Assembly (NCBI GenBank): GCA_964369965.1
Contig: CAYJGF010000001.1
Location: 233,738-297,737 of the forward strand
Direction: 5' to 3'
Length of the DNA: 64,000 bases
Source: CAYJBH01 sp964369965
GTDB lineage: Bacteria; Bacillota; Clostridia; Oscillospirales; Ruminococcaceae
Within the stretch, counting starts at the first letter, position 1. Every line of letters starts with the position of its first letter. Below are positions 9,356 through 18,600 of this stretch, piece after piece. The notes below the pieces were generated by a model. It was not told the DNA's origin. It made no database searches and saw only the letters and a list, made by a program, of their open reading frames with translations. Position numbers and translations under genes: made by a program.

Positions 9356-10837
9356 TTATTGTCTGTTTTTATATTGCGACGGGGAAATCCCCGTATGCTT
9401 TTTAAATGTGATGGAAAAATAATTGTTGTCGTTAAAACCTACCATCTGTGCAATCTGATAGGTTTTGAGGTTGGTGGTTAGCAACAACAGCTTTGCCTGT
9501 TCCATCCTTTTTCTTACAATATACTCATTACACCCCTCGTTGCACACCTGTTTAAACAGGCGCGAAAGATAGTTGGGCGAAATAAATAAATTTGCCGCAA
9601 TCCCCTTGACCGTGAGGTTGTCGCAAAGGTGTTCTCGAATGTACCTTTTTGCATCTTCTATGAGCCGGTGGTTGTCCGCCGTCTCCTTTTCATGGAGGTT
9701 CATGATGAAGTTGCGAGTCACCTCAAACAGCTCATCTTTTGGGATATTGATAATGCTGGACGCAAAGAGATTGAGGCTCTCGCCGTCCTGCTCACCCACA
9801 AATTTGAGATAAGAAAAATATATGTCACAGGCAGTCTCAAAACAAAGTCGGCGCACCGTCGAGTCGGAGAATTCGGCGCCGGTCAACCGCTCCGCGAAGC
9901 TGTCAAAGGTTTTTAAAAGCAGTTCGCTGTCCCCGACACTGCTTGAGAGGAGTTTGCGTAAAGCGGTTATATCCTCACTGTTTTGTTTTTTGTGCGATCC
10001 CTTTTCCCGCTTTATATTCAGCTCGTTTTTCAGTGTTAAATAGACCTTGTGTATGTCATTTATTTCGATGAATTGTGGTGAAATGATTATGTCGGGGGAT
10101 AACTCAAAATTATTTTCCAGCAATTCCAGCACTAAATTTATATCTTGTCTTGTATCCTCATGCGCTTTGTTTGAAAAGAGAAGGGCACATACCGAGCCAT
10201 CCTTATCGCAAAAGGTCACCCCATAGCCGTTCCTGTCAAAACTCTCGACGCATATGCTGTGTATCATGGTCATATTAAAGCTATAGTTGCCGCTTTCTAC
10301 AGCGGTACCGGACGGGAAAATTACAAGACGAAAAGCAATTATCTTTTTATCGGAGAAAAACTCTAAAAAGGACTCTTTGGTGTCTGCATGACCCTGTATG
10401 GCATCCTGCATAATTTTTTCCAACCGTAGACGCCCGTTAAGGTCGCTCAAAAGCTCGTTTTTATCGCTAATATCATTTTTTACATTCTCTATAGCCTCAA
10501 ACAGTTCCGATTCGTCCACCGGTTTTAATAAAAACTCGTCCACCTTTAACCGCAGGCAGTCCCGTGCATAGTCAAACGAATTAAAACCCGTCAATACAAC
10601 GGTTTTTATCATCGGGCTGATTTTCTTTGCAAGTTCTATCAGCTCAATGCCGTTCATGGAGGACATATAGATATCGGTAAGCAAAATATCCGGCTTGTAT
10701 TCACCGATTATGCGAAGTCCCTCGGTTGCAGATGCGGCGGTATAGACCTCCGAAATGTCAAGCTCTTCCCACGGCATGGAGTTTTTTATCCCCATGCGTA
10801 TCATCTCCTCGTCGTCGACTATCAGTATTCTATGCAT
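9356..10837 (-). CDS. YesN-type response regulator, REC plus AraC-type HTH
   Basis: 493 aa. The N-terminal receiver domain has the acidic pocket DDE at residues 8-10 and the likely phosphoacceptor D55 in LLTDIYMS. A divergent middle region follows, and the last about 100 residues are a two-helix AraC/XylS DNA-binding domain. These regulators typically activate neighbouring carbohydrate genes, here most likely the GH120 gene 11 bases downstream. Start context CAGGAAACGATA-ATG. It is 21 bases after its presumed sensor kinase. Confidence 0.93.
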   Translation of the reverse strand: MHRILIVDDEEMIRMGIKNSMPWEELDISEVYTAASATEGLRIIGEYKPDILLTDIYMSSMNGIELIELAKKISPMIKTVVLTGFNSFDYARDCLRLKVDEFLLKPVDESELFEAIENVKNDISDKNELLSDLNGRLRLEKIMQDAIQGHADTKESFLEFFSDKKIIAFRLVIFPSGTAVESGNYSFNMTMIHSICVESFDRNGYGVTFCDKDGSVCALLFSNKAHEDTRQDINLVLELLENNFELSPDIIISPQFIEINDIHKVYLTLKNELNIKREKGSHKKQNSEDITALRKLLSSSVGDSELLLKTFDSFAERLTGAEFSDSTVRRLCFETACDIYFSYLKFVGEQDGESLNLFASSIINIPKDELFEVTRNFIMNLHEKETADNHRLIEDAKRYIREHLCDNLTVKGIAANLFISPNYLSRLFKQVCNEGCNEYIVRKRMEQAKLLLLTTNLKTYQIAQMVGFNDNNYFSITFKKHTGISPSQYKNRQ

Positions 10838-10858
10838 TATCGTTTCCTGTAAAATTTA

Positions 10859-12601
10859 TCAAAGATTCATCGGTATGCGAACGGTGACGGTGATACCGCC
10901 CCCCTCGTTGGTGCTGTAATGAAGTCCGTATTGCTCGCCAAACATAAACTTTAATCGTCGGTGAACGTTGGTAACTCCAAAACCAATTAGGTTTAGATCC
11001 TGTTGTAAAGAGCGGTTCAGCTGTTCGATATTCTGCGCCGACATGCCCACACCGTTGTCTGAGATTTTAATTATTAGTTCCTCTCCCATCCCGCTTGCGC
11101 AAATATTTAGATTGCCGATGCGATTGTTTTGGATTTTTATCCCGTGATATATCGCGTTTTCAAGGAGTGGTTGCAAGGTGATTTTAGGGACCTTTGCGGA
11201 TAAAAACTCCTGCGGAATATCGACGTTAAAATGCACGATGTTGCCGTATCTTATATTCTGTATAACGATGTAAGATTTTGAGTGTTCCAACTCCATCGCA
11301 AGGTCAATGATGTCCTCCCCCTCGCTAAGGCATATTCTGTAATATTTTGAAAGGGCTTTTATCAAGGTGGAGCTTTTTTCATCCTTGTTTGACTTTGCCT
11401 GCCAGTGGATACATTCCAGTGTGTTGTACAAAAAATGTGGTTGTATCTGGGATTGCATCAACTTCAAACGTATACCGGAAATCTGTTGTTCCTCCTCCTT
11501 GACCTGCGCCATTAGCAGATCTATTCGCTCCACCATGGTATTAAATCCGTCGTTAAGGGTTTTTAGATCTTCACCCACCTGCATTTCCTCCACCTGAATG
11601 GTGGTATCACCATCGGCGACCTGCGCCATCTTGCTGATTATGATTTTTAAGGGGGTGAAAAGGTTGCCGACTCCAATATCAACCAAAACAAGGTTTATTA
11701 CAAGGATGATTATTGCTAAGATGATAACCAAAAGGTTGGTGAAAAATGTCGTCCTGTTTATATCCTGTTGAGAAACGGAGGCGAGGCTGTAGTACGGCCA
11801 ACCGCTAACCTCCTCATAAATATAGATTGTATCCCCAAAGTTAAAACTACCCAAACGTTCGTCGAGCGGCTCATTTTCAAAATCGTACGCTATCTCGTCA
11901 CTGCCGAGCATTCTACCATAACGGTCGATTATATCATACTCCACAAAAAGGTCGCTTGTCTCAAAAAAATCGGTGGCGGAGCTGTTGATGCCTATGCAGA
12001 GCAACCCCTCCTCCTGTGCGATTTGCATGGTGTCATACATCGGCATGTACATATTAATAGTATTGACATTGCCACCGACATAGGCATCGCTTTGAGTTAA
12101 GTTAAAAGTGCTGTTCCCCACCGGCTTTGCAGACAGATAATCGGAGTTAAATGCAGTTACAAAGCGGCTGTAGTTGCCCTCCAGCACACCGGTATAGACA
12201 AAATAGTCGGTCCTGTTATTTTTCAGTGCTATGTATGCTATTTCGGGATTGGATTCCGCCGCACTTTGCAAAATGCCGACAATGTCCTCCGCCAGCTCCC
12301 AATAACGAGGGTCGGAGGTATCATTAAGGCTGATAAACTCTTGAACCGAGTCGTTAATATTGATACTATAATATAGTGCCCTGCAAACATTTAGCGACGC
12401 CGAGATACTCCTTGCTGCACCGCTATTGGCATCGTCCACCACCGAACGTGTCTGCTCATTTATCATTTGACCGAACACAAGGCTGTTGAGGGTGACAAGC
12501 AAAACCGTGACAGCGATAATCGCAACACTTATCATTATCTTGATTTTTTTATCAAGACTAAAATAGTTGTATCTTTTTATGGGGGAAATAAACCTTTTCA
12601 T
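10859..12601 (-). CDS. YesM-type sensor histidine kinase
   Basis: About 580 aa. There is an N-terminal membrane helix, an extracellular ligand-binding region, a second membrane helix near residues 285-310, a HAMP-like linker, then a His_kinase domain with the phosphoacceptor context QPHFLYN and an ATPase domain with DNGVGM. It presumably senses a sugar outside the cell and phosphorylates the YesN-type regulator. I chose the ATG at 12601; an in-frame TTG at 12619 is possible, but neither has a ribosome site. A well-formed promoter places transcription start at or next to this ATG, so the message may be leaderless. Confidence 0.9.
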   Translation of the reverse strand: MKRFISPIKRYNYFSLDKKIKIMISVAIIAVTVLLVTLNSLVFGQMINEQTRSVVDDANSGAARSISASLNVCRALYYSININDSVQEFISLNDTSDPRYWELAEDIVGILQSAAESNPEIAYIALKNNRTDYFVYTGVLEGNYSRFVTAFNSDYLSAKPVGNSTFNLTQSDAYVGGNVNTINMYMPMYDTMQIAQEEGLLCIGINSSATDFFETSDLFVEYDIIDRYGRMLGSDEIAYDFENEPLDERLGSFNFGDTIYIYEEVSGWPYYSLASVSQQDINRTTFFTNLLVIILAIIILVINLVLVDIGVGNLFTPLKIIISKMAQVADGDTTIQVEEMQVGEDLKTLNDGFNTMVERIDLLMAQVKEEEQQISGIRLKLMQSQIQPHFLYNTLECIHWQAKSNKDEKSSTLIKALSKYYRICLSEGEDIIDLAMELEHSKSYIVIQNIRYGNIVHFNVDIPQEFLSAKVPKITLQPLLENAIYHGIKIQNNRIGNLNICASGMGEELIIKISDNGVGMSAQNIEQLNRSLQQDLNLIGFGVTNVHRRLKFMFGEQYGLHYSTNEGGGITVTVRIPMNL

Positions 12602-12607
12602 ACTGTT

Positions 12608-12636
12608 ATTGTAGCACAATATATGTGTGCGCGCAA
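12608..12636 (-). promoter_or_regulatory. Promoter of the kinase operon, predicting a leaderless transcript
   Basis: Read on the minus strand: TTGCGC, 17-base spacer, TACAAT, then six bases to the ATG at 12601. No Shine-Dalgarno sequence exists between the -10 box and the start. Confidence 0.5.
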
Positions 12637-12662
12637 GAGGGAAAACATAAAGGTGGTACTCA

Positions 12663-12691
12663 TTGACAAAAACGCATTATTAGTTTAAAAT
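12663..12691 (+). promoter_or_regulatory. Strong promoter of the glycosyltransferase operon
   Basis: Consensus TTGACA, 17-base spacer, TAAAAT, about 30 bases before the ATG at 12722. It is divergent from the kinase promoter. Confidence 0.7.
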
Positions 12692-12721
12692 ATACTATAG
12701 TAAAACAACTAAAAAAGGAAC

Positions 12722-14281
12722 ATGAACGAAGAGTACTTATTTTCGGTAATTATAGCCGCCGCCAATGCCGAGCGCGATTTAGGTAACACTATAGAGGCTA
12801 TTATATCACAGACGTTGCCGTTTGAAAATTTTATTGAGATTGTTGTGGTGAACAACGGCTCAGTCGATGCTACCGGTGCCGTCGCGCGTAGCTATGCCGC
12901 GCTTTATCCCGAGAATATTCGTGTCTATGACAAGGTTGCCGGCAGTGTCTCGTCGGCGCGCAACGTCGGGTTGCGCATGGCAAAAGGTAATTATATTAAC
13001 TTTTGTGAGCAGAACGCCCGTTTTGACGCACAGGTATTCGCCTCGGTCGCAGTGTTTTTTGAAAGCCATAAAGAGGAGGTGAACATCACCGCCGTTGCCG
13101 GGAAAAAGCCCCCTCACACCGATGATTTTTTCGACTTTTTTAAGCGCACCCGCGTAATTGATTTGGAGCGCACCCCGAGCTATGTCCAGACCGAGCTTGC
13201 CACCTGTTTTATAGCGCGTCACTGCTGTGCTCTTTTGTCCTTTGATGAACAGCTCCACCGCTTTGAAGAGCTGGAGTTTATCTACCGCATTCTCTCCCGT
13301 CGACCTGTTATAGGCGTGGTGGAGAAATACGGTTACTACTCACCGGATACGCAAAGCGACCGACTCACCACCGCAAAACTGCTTTTAAACGAATTTTTGC
13401 CGACGATGATATCCTATTATAGAGAGCGTTTTGACCCACCACTGCCGACATATTTCCTGTATTTTATCATGCGGCTTTTCTGCAATCATTTTGCCGGATA
13501 CGCTCGGGAGTTCGCTCTGTCTACCGATGAAAAACGCGCGCTTTTGCCGAGGATAAAGCAGACGTTATCCCTTTTAAGCGAAAAAATGTTGCGAAGTGAC
13601 ATGTTTATATCTCAGGACGCCCTTGCTTTTTGCCTTTCCATGAAACCCAACTCTCAGGAGTATCTTAAAAAAGATTTCCCCGAGTTTGACTGTTGCTATA
13701 GCGTGACGGCGGTAATACCACCCGAGGCGGACGCTGTGCTAACCGACTCACTGCGACGTTGCAGTTGTGACCGGCTTGAAATACTGCGCACCGACCCTTC
13801 CTCCGGTCTTGCGCGCGCCGACGGCGACTTTGTGATCTTTTTTGACGCCCACGACAGGGTAGAGGGGGATATCTTTCGTGCCTTTTTGCGCCGCTTGATA
13901 TTGACGCGTGCCTCGGTCTGTTGTTGTGGCTACCATACCGCTAACAAAAAAGTCCACAACCCCCATGGGCTTGGAGGGCTTGTGCCGCCGAGTATACTTT
14001 GTTCAGCGCCTCTATGCCTATCCTCCTTCATGTTTAAAACCGACTTTTTGCGATCACGTATTAACGGCGAGAGGATAGATACTCACGACCCCTACTTTTT
14101 CCTTGCGGCACTTCGCAAGACCGAGCTTGTGAGCATCGATCGCCCACTTTTACATACAAACTTCAACGAGACACGCACGTTCAGTGAGATTTACGGCAAC
14201 GAACAGCAGTCCGCCCTAAATCCGCTGGTGCAGTATAGAAATATATGTAAAAAATACAAACCTTTTGGTACCTATCTATGA
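12722..14281 (+). CDS. Glycosyltransferase family 2 protein with degenerate second GT-A segment
   Basis: 519 aa. The N-terminal about 230 residues are a GT2 (GT-A fold) domain starting FSVIIAAANAERDLG with VVVNNGSVDAT. The usual metal-binding D-x-D region reads NFCEQNA, so classical DxD acids are missing. A second, shorter GT-A-like stretch begins near residue 325 (SVTAVIPPE) and ends in FVIFFDAHDRVEGD, which resembles the DxD strand of GT2 enzymes. It may transfer sugar to a surface polymer, or it may be partly inactive. AAAAAGGAAC precedes the ATG, and its stop overlaps the next gene (ATGA). Confidence 0.8.
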   Translation: MNEEYLFSVIIAAANAERDLGNTIEAIISQTLPFENFIEIVVVNNGSVDATGAVARSYAALYPENIRVYDKVAGSVSSARNVGLRMAKGNYINFCEQNARFDAQVFASVAVFFESHKEEVNITAVAGKKPPHTDDFFDFFKRTRVIDLERTPSYVQTELATCFIARHCCALLSFDEQLHRFEELEFIYRILSRRPVIGVVEKYGYYSPDTQSDRLTTAKLLLNEFLPTMISYYRERFDPPLPTYFLYFIMRLFCNHFAGYAREFALSTDEKRALLPRIKQTLSLLSEKMLRSDMFISQDALAFCLSMKPNSQEYLKKDFPEFDCCYSVTAVIPPEADAVLTDSLRRCSCDRLEILRTDPSSGLARADGDFVIFFDAHDRVEGDIFRAFLRRLILTRASVCCCGYHTANKKVHNPHGLGGLVPPSILCSAPLCLSSFMFKTDFLRSRINGERIDTHDPYFFLAALRKTELVSIDRPLLHTNFNETRTFSEIYGNEQQSALNPLVQYRNICKKYKPFGTYL

Positions 14282-15450
14282 GCGAGCAACAAAAACCTAA
14301 ACTTATCGACCGACTTGCCGCCATTCGACGGCGCCGACGGTTTGTCCTGTTTCGCCGACTATCGTTATTCCTTGCGTTAATCACCTTTGCGGTATTGCTC
14401 TTGACCGGATTTTTTGCCCCTGTTTTCACCTCGGCAAGCGGTGCGGTGGAGGTCATACGCCTTGCACTCGACCGTGGTGACGGTTTTCCGCTGAAACTTA
14501 ATCTCACCGGCGTAATCGGTGCCCATGAGCTGGGGCAGGGGCTTGTGGTGGCAGGCGAGAACGACCTGTCGTTTATCTCACCGTCCGGCAAACAGGTGCG
14601 CCATGTCAGCCATAGTTATGATAATCCTTTGATAAAAACCTCCTCCGATCGCGTTTTGATATATACACGGGGTGCGCAGGATATACGCATTGAGGGATAC
14701 TATGAAACACTTTTGACCGACAATGTAGGTCAGGATATATACCTTGCACAATTGGCGGAAAATGGGGTGTACGCTCTCGCCACCTCCGATGCACAATATC
14801 GCAGCTCGGTGGGGATATACTCATCGGTCGGCACCGAAATTTTCAACTATAAACTTGCGGACGAGATGCCGAGCGTTATCACCTTTTCCGACAACTCTAA
14901 ATATGTAGCACTCGCCACCCTATATTCTGTTGACGGGGTGTTTAAAAGCAACATTTACACTTTTTCGGTTCAACAACGTGAACTTATCGGCGTGATAGAG
15001 GGGGTAGAGGGGCTTTGCCTTGATCTTGTCTTTCAAGGCTCCAATCGACTGCTCACCGTGTTTGAAGATAGGATTATCCTCTATGATATCTCGGAGTCGA
15101 CCCCGATAACAGAATATCCCTTTGATGAGCGACAGTTACTGAAGTTTTCCGTAAAAGATGATGGGGACGGCATTGCACTTGTGCTCGGTGAACTGCAACT
15201 CCCCTCCTCGATAACTCTCACCACACTCGATGCCTCACTTAGGGCTTTGGGGGAAATAATTATCCCATTTACTGTTGACAACATTTATCATTCCGAGTAC
15301 AATATATACGTGTCCTCCGGTAATTCACTGTACAGTTATGATATCGGTGTTCAACTTCCACCGCAAGAGACTTTATATAACGAAAATATCGTCGCGTTGC
15401 TCGACAACGGGTTGCTCGTCAGCAACGAGTTTATCTATGAATTTTATTAA
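14278..15450 (+). CDS. DUF5711 family membrane-anchored protein
   Basis: 390 aa. A short basic cytoplasmic N-terminus (RRRRR) is followed by a single membrane helix near residues 26-48. The extracellular remainder looks like a beta-propeller: repeated strands ending in short polar turns. This matches DUF5711, which in Clostridia commonly sits beside a CvpA gene, as here. Function is unknown. Overlaps the glycosyltransferase stop by four bases. Confidence 0.75.
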   Translation: MSEQQKPKLIDRLAAIRRRRRFVLFRRLSLFLALITFAVLLLTGFFAPVFTSASGAVEVIRLALDRGDGFPLKLNLTGVIGAHELGQGLVVAGENDLSFISPSGKQVRHVSHSYDNPLIKTSSDRVLIYTRGAQDIRIEGYYETLLTDNVGQDIYLAQLAENGVYALATSDAQYRSSVGIYSSVGTEIFNYKLADEMPSVITFSDNSKYVALATLYSVDGVFKSNIYTFSVQQRELIGVIEGVEGLCLDLVFQGSNRLLTVFEDRIILYDISESTPITEYPFDERQLLKFSVKDDGDGIALVLGELQLPSSITLTTLDASLRALGEIIIPFTVDNIYHSEYNIYVSSGNSLYSYDIGVQLPPQETLYNENIVALLDNGLLVSNEFIYEFY

Positions 15451-15477
15451 TTTTTAAAGGATGGTAAGAAACAGGTT

Positions 15478-16194
15478 ATGGATTTATTTGCGATTTTAAT
15501 TGACATAGTCATGCTCGGCGTATTTCTCACGACGATTGCAAGATACTATTATCGAGGTTTTTTTGTTTCGCTCATATCGGTCATAGGGTCGATAGTTGCT
15601 ATCGTGGCGGCGCTGTTGCTTGCAAATCCGGTGGCAGAATTTGTGTTTGAAACCTTTATGCGCAGTGGTATCACGGCGCGCGTCGAGGCATCGTTGCAGG
15701 ACACTCTGCCACAACAATCGGTTCTTGTATTGGTGGAGGGGTTCACCGAATCCATGCCTGCGAGCTTGACCGAGAATCTCGAAAACTTTAATATTTTGCA
15801 GAGCTTAGAGGACTTTTTTAACAGCGGAATTGCAATAACCGGTGAGGGGATAGTCAACACCTCGGTTGCGCCCATCATGATATCGGTCACCTCGGCGGTT
15901 ATATTTTTCTTTTTGCTGTTTATTATTAAACTCGGTTTTAGCTTGGTTGAAAAACTTTTCACCTTTGTCGACCACGTGCCGGTGGTTAGCCAACTCAACA
16001 GCTTGCTCGGAGGTGTGATAGGCATTATCCCCGGTGCGATAAACGTTATACTTGTATTCTCCGCCCTCGTCCTTATCGCTATGTTTACATCGGGGCAGGT
16101 GCCGATTATCAATACCGAGACACTTTACAGTACCTTTTCCGGCAATTTGTTTGACATCGTTTTAAATGCGGTGTCCGGATTTTTCACACCGTAA
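15478..16194 (+). CDS. CvpA family membrane protein
   Basis: 238 aa with four predicted membrane helices and an extended loop between the second and third. The N-terminal hydrophobic pattern and the GVIGIIPGAINVILVF helix fit the CvpA family (named for colicin V production and linked to envelope integrity). The ribosome site AAAGGA lies upstream of the ATG. It is 27 bases after the DUF5711 gene and very likely in the same operon. Confidence 0.82.
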   Translation: MDLFAILIDIVMLGVFLTTIARYYYRGFFVSLISVIGSIVAIVAALLLANPVAEFVFETFMRSGITARVEASLQDTLPQQSVLVLVEGFTESMPASLTENLENFNILQSLEDFFNSGIAITGEGIVNTSVAPIMISVTSAVIFFFLLFIIKLGFSLVEKLFTFVDHVPVVSQLNSLLGGVIGIIPGAINVILVFSALVLIAMFTSGQVPIINTETLYSTFSGNLFDIVLNAVSGFFTP

Positions 16195-16259
16195 ATTATC
16201 ACATATCGAACATCTTGTCCCATTATAATAGGGAGTAGTCAACCCCAAGGAGTTTTTTT

Positions 16260-18575
16260 ATGTTATGTACACGTTGCAACAAGCGACCTGCCGTTATATT
16301 TGTCCAACCGGTTAATGAGGAGGGTAATGGCGTTGGTTACTGTTTGACCTGCGCTAAAGAACTCGGCATTAAACCACTTGATGACCTGCTTAAACGCTTT
16401 AACCTATCGGATAATGATATCTCCGAGATGGAAAATAGGGTCATGGGAATTATGGAGAATGTCGATTTTTCCGAGATTGCACAGATGGGTATGCCGGGTG
16501 CTCACCCCGAGTCGGAGCAGGACGGCGACACCCCCGCCTTCGATCCGGAAAATCCGCCCTATACTGCATTTGGATTTGTACCACCCGAGAAAAAGCAGGA
16601 CAAAAACGGCAAGAAAAAAGAGGAAAAACCTAAGGACAAAAAACGTCGTTATCTCGATTTGTACTGCACTAACATGACCCAAAAGGCGCGTGCTGGAGAG
16701 CTGGATAGCCTTATCGGTCGTGAGCGTGAAATAGAGCGTTGTATACAAATTCTCTGCCGACGTCAAAAAAACAACCCCTGCCTTATCGGTGAGCCGGGTG
16801 TCGGCAAGACCGCTATAGCGGAGGGGATCGCCTTGCGTATAGCAGGGGGGCTTGTTCCGGCGCGCCTTGCAAGCAAGGAGATATTTCTACTGGATCTCGC
16901 GGCGCTCGTCGCCGGCACCCAGTTCCGCGGTCAGTTTGAACAACGGATAAAAGGGCTTGTGTCGGAGGTCCGTGCGGCTAAAAATATTATTTTGTTTATC
17001 GATGAGATACATTCCCTTACCGGCACAGGCGATGCCGAGGGCAGTATGAATGCCGCAAATACACTCAAACCCGCATTGTCACGCGGTGAGATACAGGTTA
17101 TCGGCGCAACCACCTTTAAAGAGTTCCGCAAGTTTATCGAAAAAGACGGCGCGTTGGAGCGGCGCTTTCAGCAGGTTACGGTGGAGGAGCCAACCATCGA
17201 GCAGGCAATCGAGGTCATCTCCGGTGTGCGCGGCTATTATGAGGAGCATCACGGCGTCGTGGTCACCGATACTATAGTGAGGATGTCGGTGCTTTTGTCG
17301 GAGAGATATATCACCGAGCGTTTCCTCCCCGACAAGGCTATCGACCTGTTGGACGAGGCGGCGACCTGTTGCCACCTACGCCACCCGAACATCAGTGAAG
17401 TTCAGATGTCAAAGACCAAAATTCGCGAGTTGGTGGAGCTGGAGTCGGAGCTGGAACAGGGTGAGGAAAAGGACGAAAAGGTGTATGAGCAGATAGCACA
17501 GCTGCGCAGTGATATACTGCGTTTGCAGGGCAGGGTGAACGAGCTGCAACCCACCATCGAGAATATAGAGGTCGAGCCGTCCGACATAGCGCATGTCATA
17601 GAACTGTGGACAGGTATACCCGCCGTCAAGGTGGTGGAGGGGGAGTTTGCAAAACTCGCCTCGTTGGAGGATAATATAAAAAAACACATCATCGGGCAGG
17701 ATGAGGCGGTGCGTTTAGTCGCCGGTGCGATAAAACGCTCGCGCGTGTCGATAAGTGGTCGCAAACGTCCGGCGAGCTTTATATTTGTCGGCCCTACCGG
17801 TGTCGGCAAGACGGAGCTTTGCCGTCAACTCTCCATGCAACTGTTTGACGGGGTGGAGCCGTTCATACGACTTGACATGTCGGAATATATGGAAAAACAT
17901 GCGGTGAGCAGGATAATCGGCTCGCCTCCCGGATATGTGGGCTATGACGATGCCGGTCAATTGACCGAAAAGGTGCGCCGCCGCCCCTACAGCGTGGTAC
18001 TGTTCGACGAGATTGAAAAGGCACACCCCGATCTGCTCAATATACTGCTACAGATATTGGACGAGGGGCATGTGACCGACGCCTCCGGCAGGAATGTCAA
18101 CTTCGCCAACACCATATTGATAATGACCTCCAACGCAGGCTCTTCCGACAAGAGTGGTGAGGTGGGCTTTAATAAAACGCAGGGTCAGATATCCAAAACT
18201 AAGTCGGAAAAGGCACTGTCGGAACTTCTACGCCCGGAATTTTTAGCGCGTGTGGATGAAGTTATCCATTTCGCACCACTCTCGGAGGATAGCCTAAAAG
18301 AGATTGCGCGCCTTATGTTTAAGGAGTATGAGGATACCCTATTGGAGCGTGGGATAATACTGTCGTTCACCGACGAGGTGCTCGGTTGGTTGGTCGCAAG
18401 GTGTGACGGTGGCAAACACGGCGCGCGCGACCTGCGTAGGGTGCTTCGCCGTGAGTTTGAGGACAAGGCGGTCTCGCTGATGATTGAGGGCTTTTCGATG
18501 GGTCGATTTGAGCTTGATGTTATGGACGACGAGTTGATCATAGGGACAAAAGTATCGGTGGGCACACCGGTTTGA
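16260..18575 (+). CDS. ClpE-like AAA+ unfoldase with N-terminal zinc finger
   Basis: 771 aa. The N-terminus is a four-Cys zinc-finger-like motif (CTRCN then CLTCA) as in ClpE and McsA, followed by a charged Lys-rich linker. Two AAA+ modules follow. D1 has GEPGVGKT and FIDEIHS, a coiled-coil middle domain lies near residues 385-440, and D2 has GPTGVGKT and LFDEIEKAHPD. A GEVGFN loop in D2 resembles the VGF loop by which ClpC docks onto ClpP, so it probably feeds a ClpP protease. No ctsR or mcsB is adjacent. AAGGAG lies seven bases before the ATG. Confidence 0.9.
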   Translation: MLCTRCNKRPAVIFVQPVNEEGNGVGYCLTCAKELGIKPLDDLLKRFNLSDNDISEMENRVMGIMENVDFSEIAQMGMPGAHPESEQDGDTPAFDPENPPYTAFGFVPPEKKQDKNGKKKEEKPKDKKRRYLDLYCTNMTQKARAGELDSLIGREREIERCIQILCRRQKNNPCLIGEPGVGKTAIAEGIALRIAGGLVPARLASKEIFLLDLAALVAGTQFRGQFEQRIKGLVSEVRAAKNIILFIDEIHSLTGTGDAEGSMNAANTLKPALSRGEIQVIGATTFKEFRKFIEKDGALERRFQQVTVEEPTIEQAIEVISGVRGYYEEHHGVVVTDTIVRMSVLLSERYITERFLPDKAIDLLDEAATCCHLRHPNISEVQMSKTKIRELVELESELEQGEEKDEKVYEQIAQLRSDILRLQGRVNELQPTIENIEVEPSDIAHVIELWTGIPAVKVVEGEFAKLASLEDNIKKHIIGQDEAVRLVAGAIKRSRVSISGRKRPASFIFVGPTGVGKTELCRQLSMQLFDGVEPFIRLDMSEYMEKHAVSRIIGSPPGYVGYDDAGQLTEKVRRRPYSVVLFDEIEKAHPDLLNILLQILDEGHVTDASGRNVNFANTILIMTSNAGSSDKSGEVGFNKTQGQISKTKSEKALSELLRPEFLARVDEVIHFAPLSEDSLKEIARLMFKEYEDTLLERGIILSFTDEVLGWLVARCDGGKHGARDLRRVLRREFEDKAVSLMIEGFSMGRFELDVMDDELIIGTKVSVGTPV

Positions 18576-18600
18576 CTAACGGCTAATAGTGAAAGGCTGT

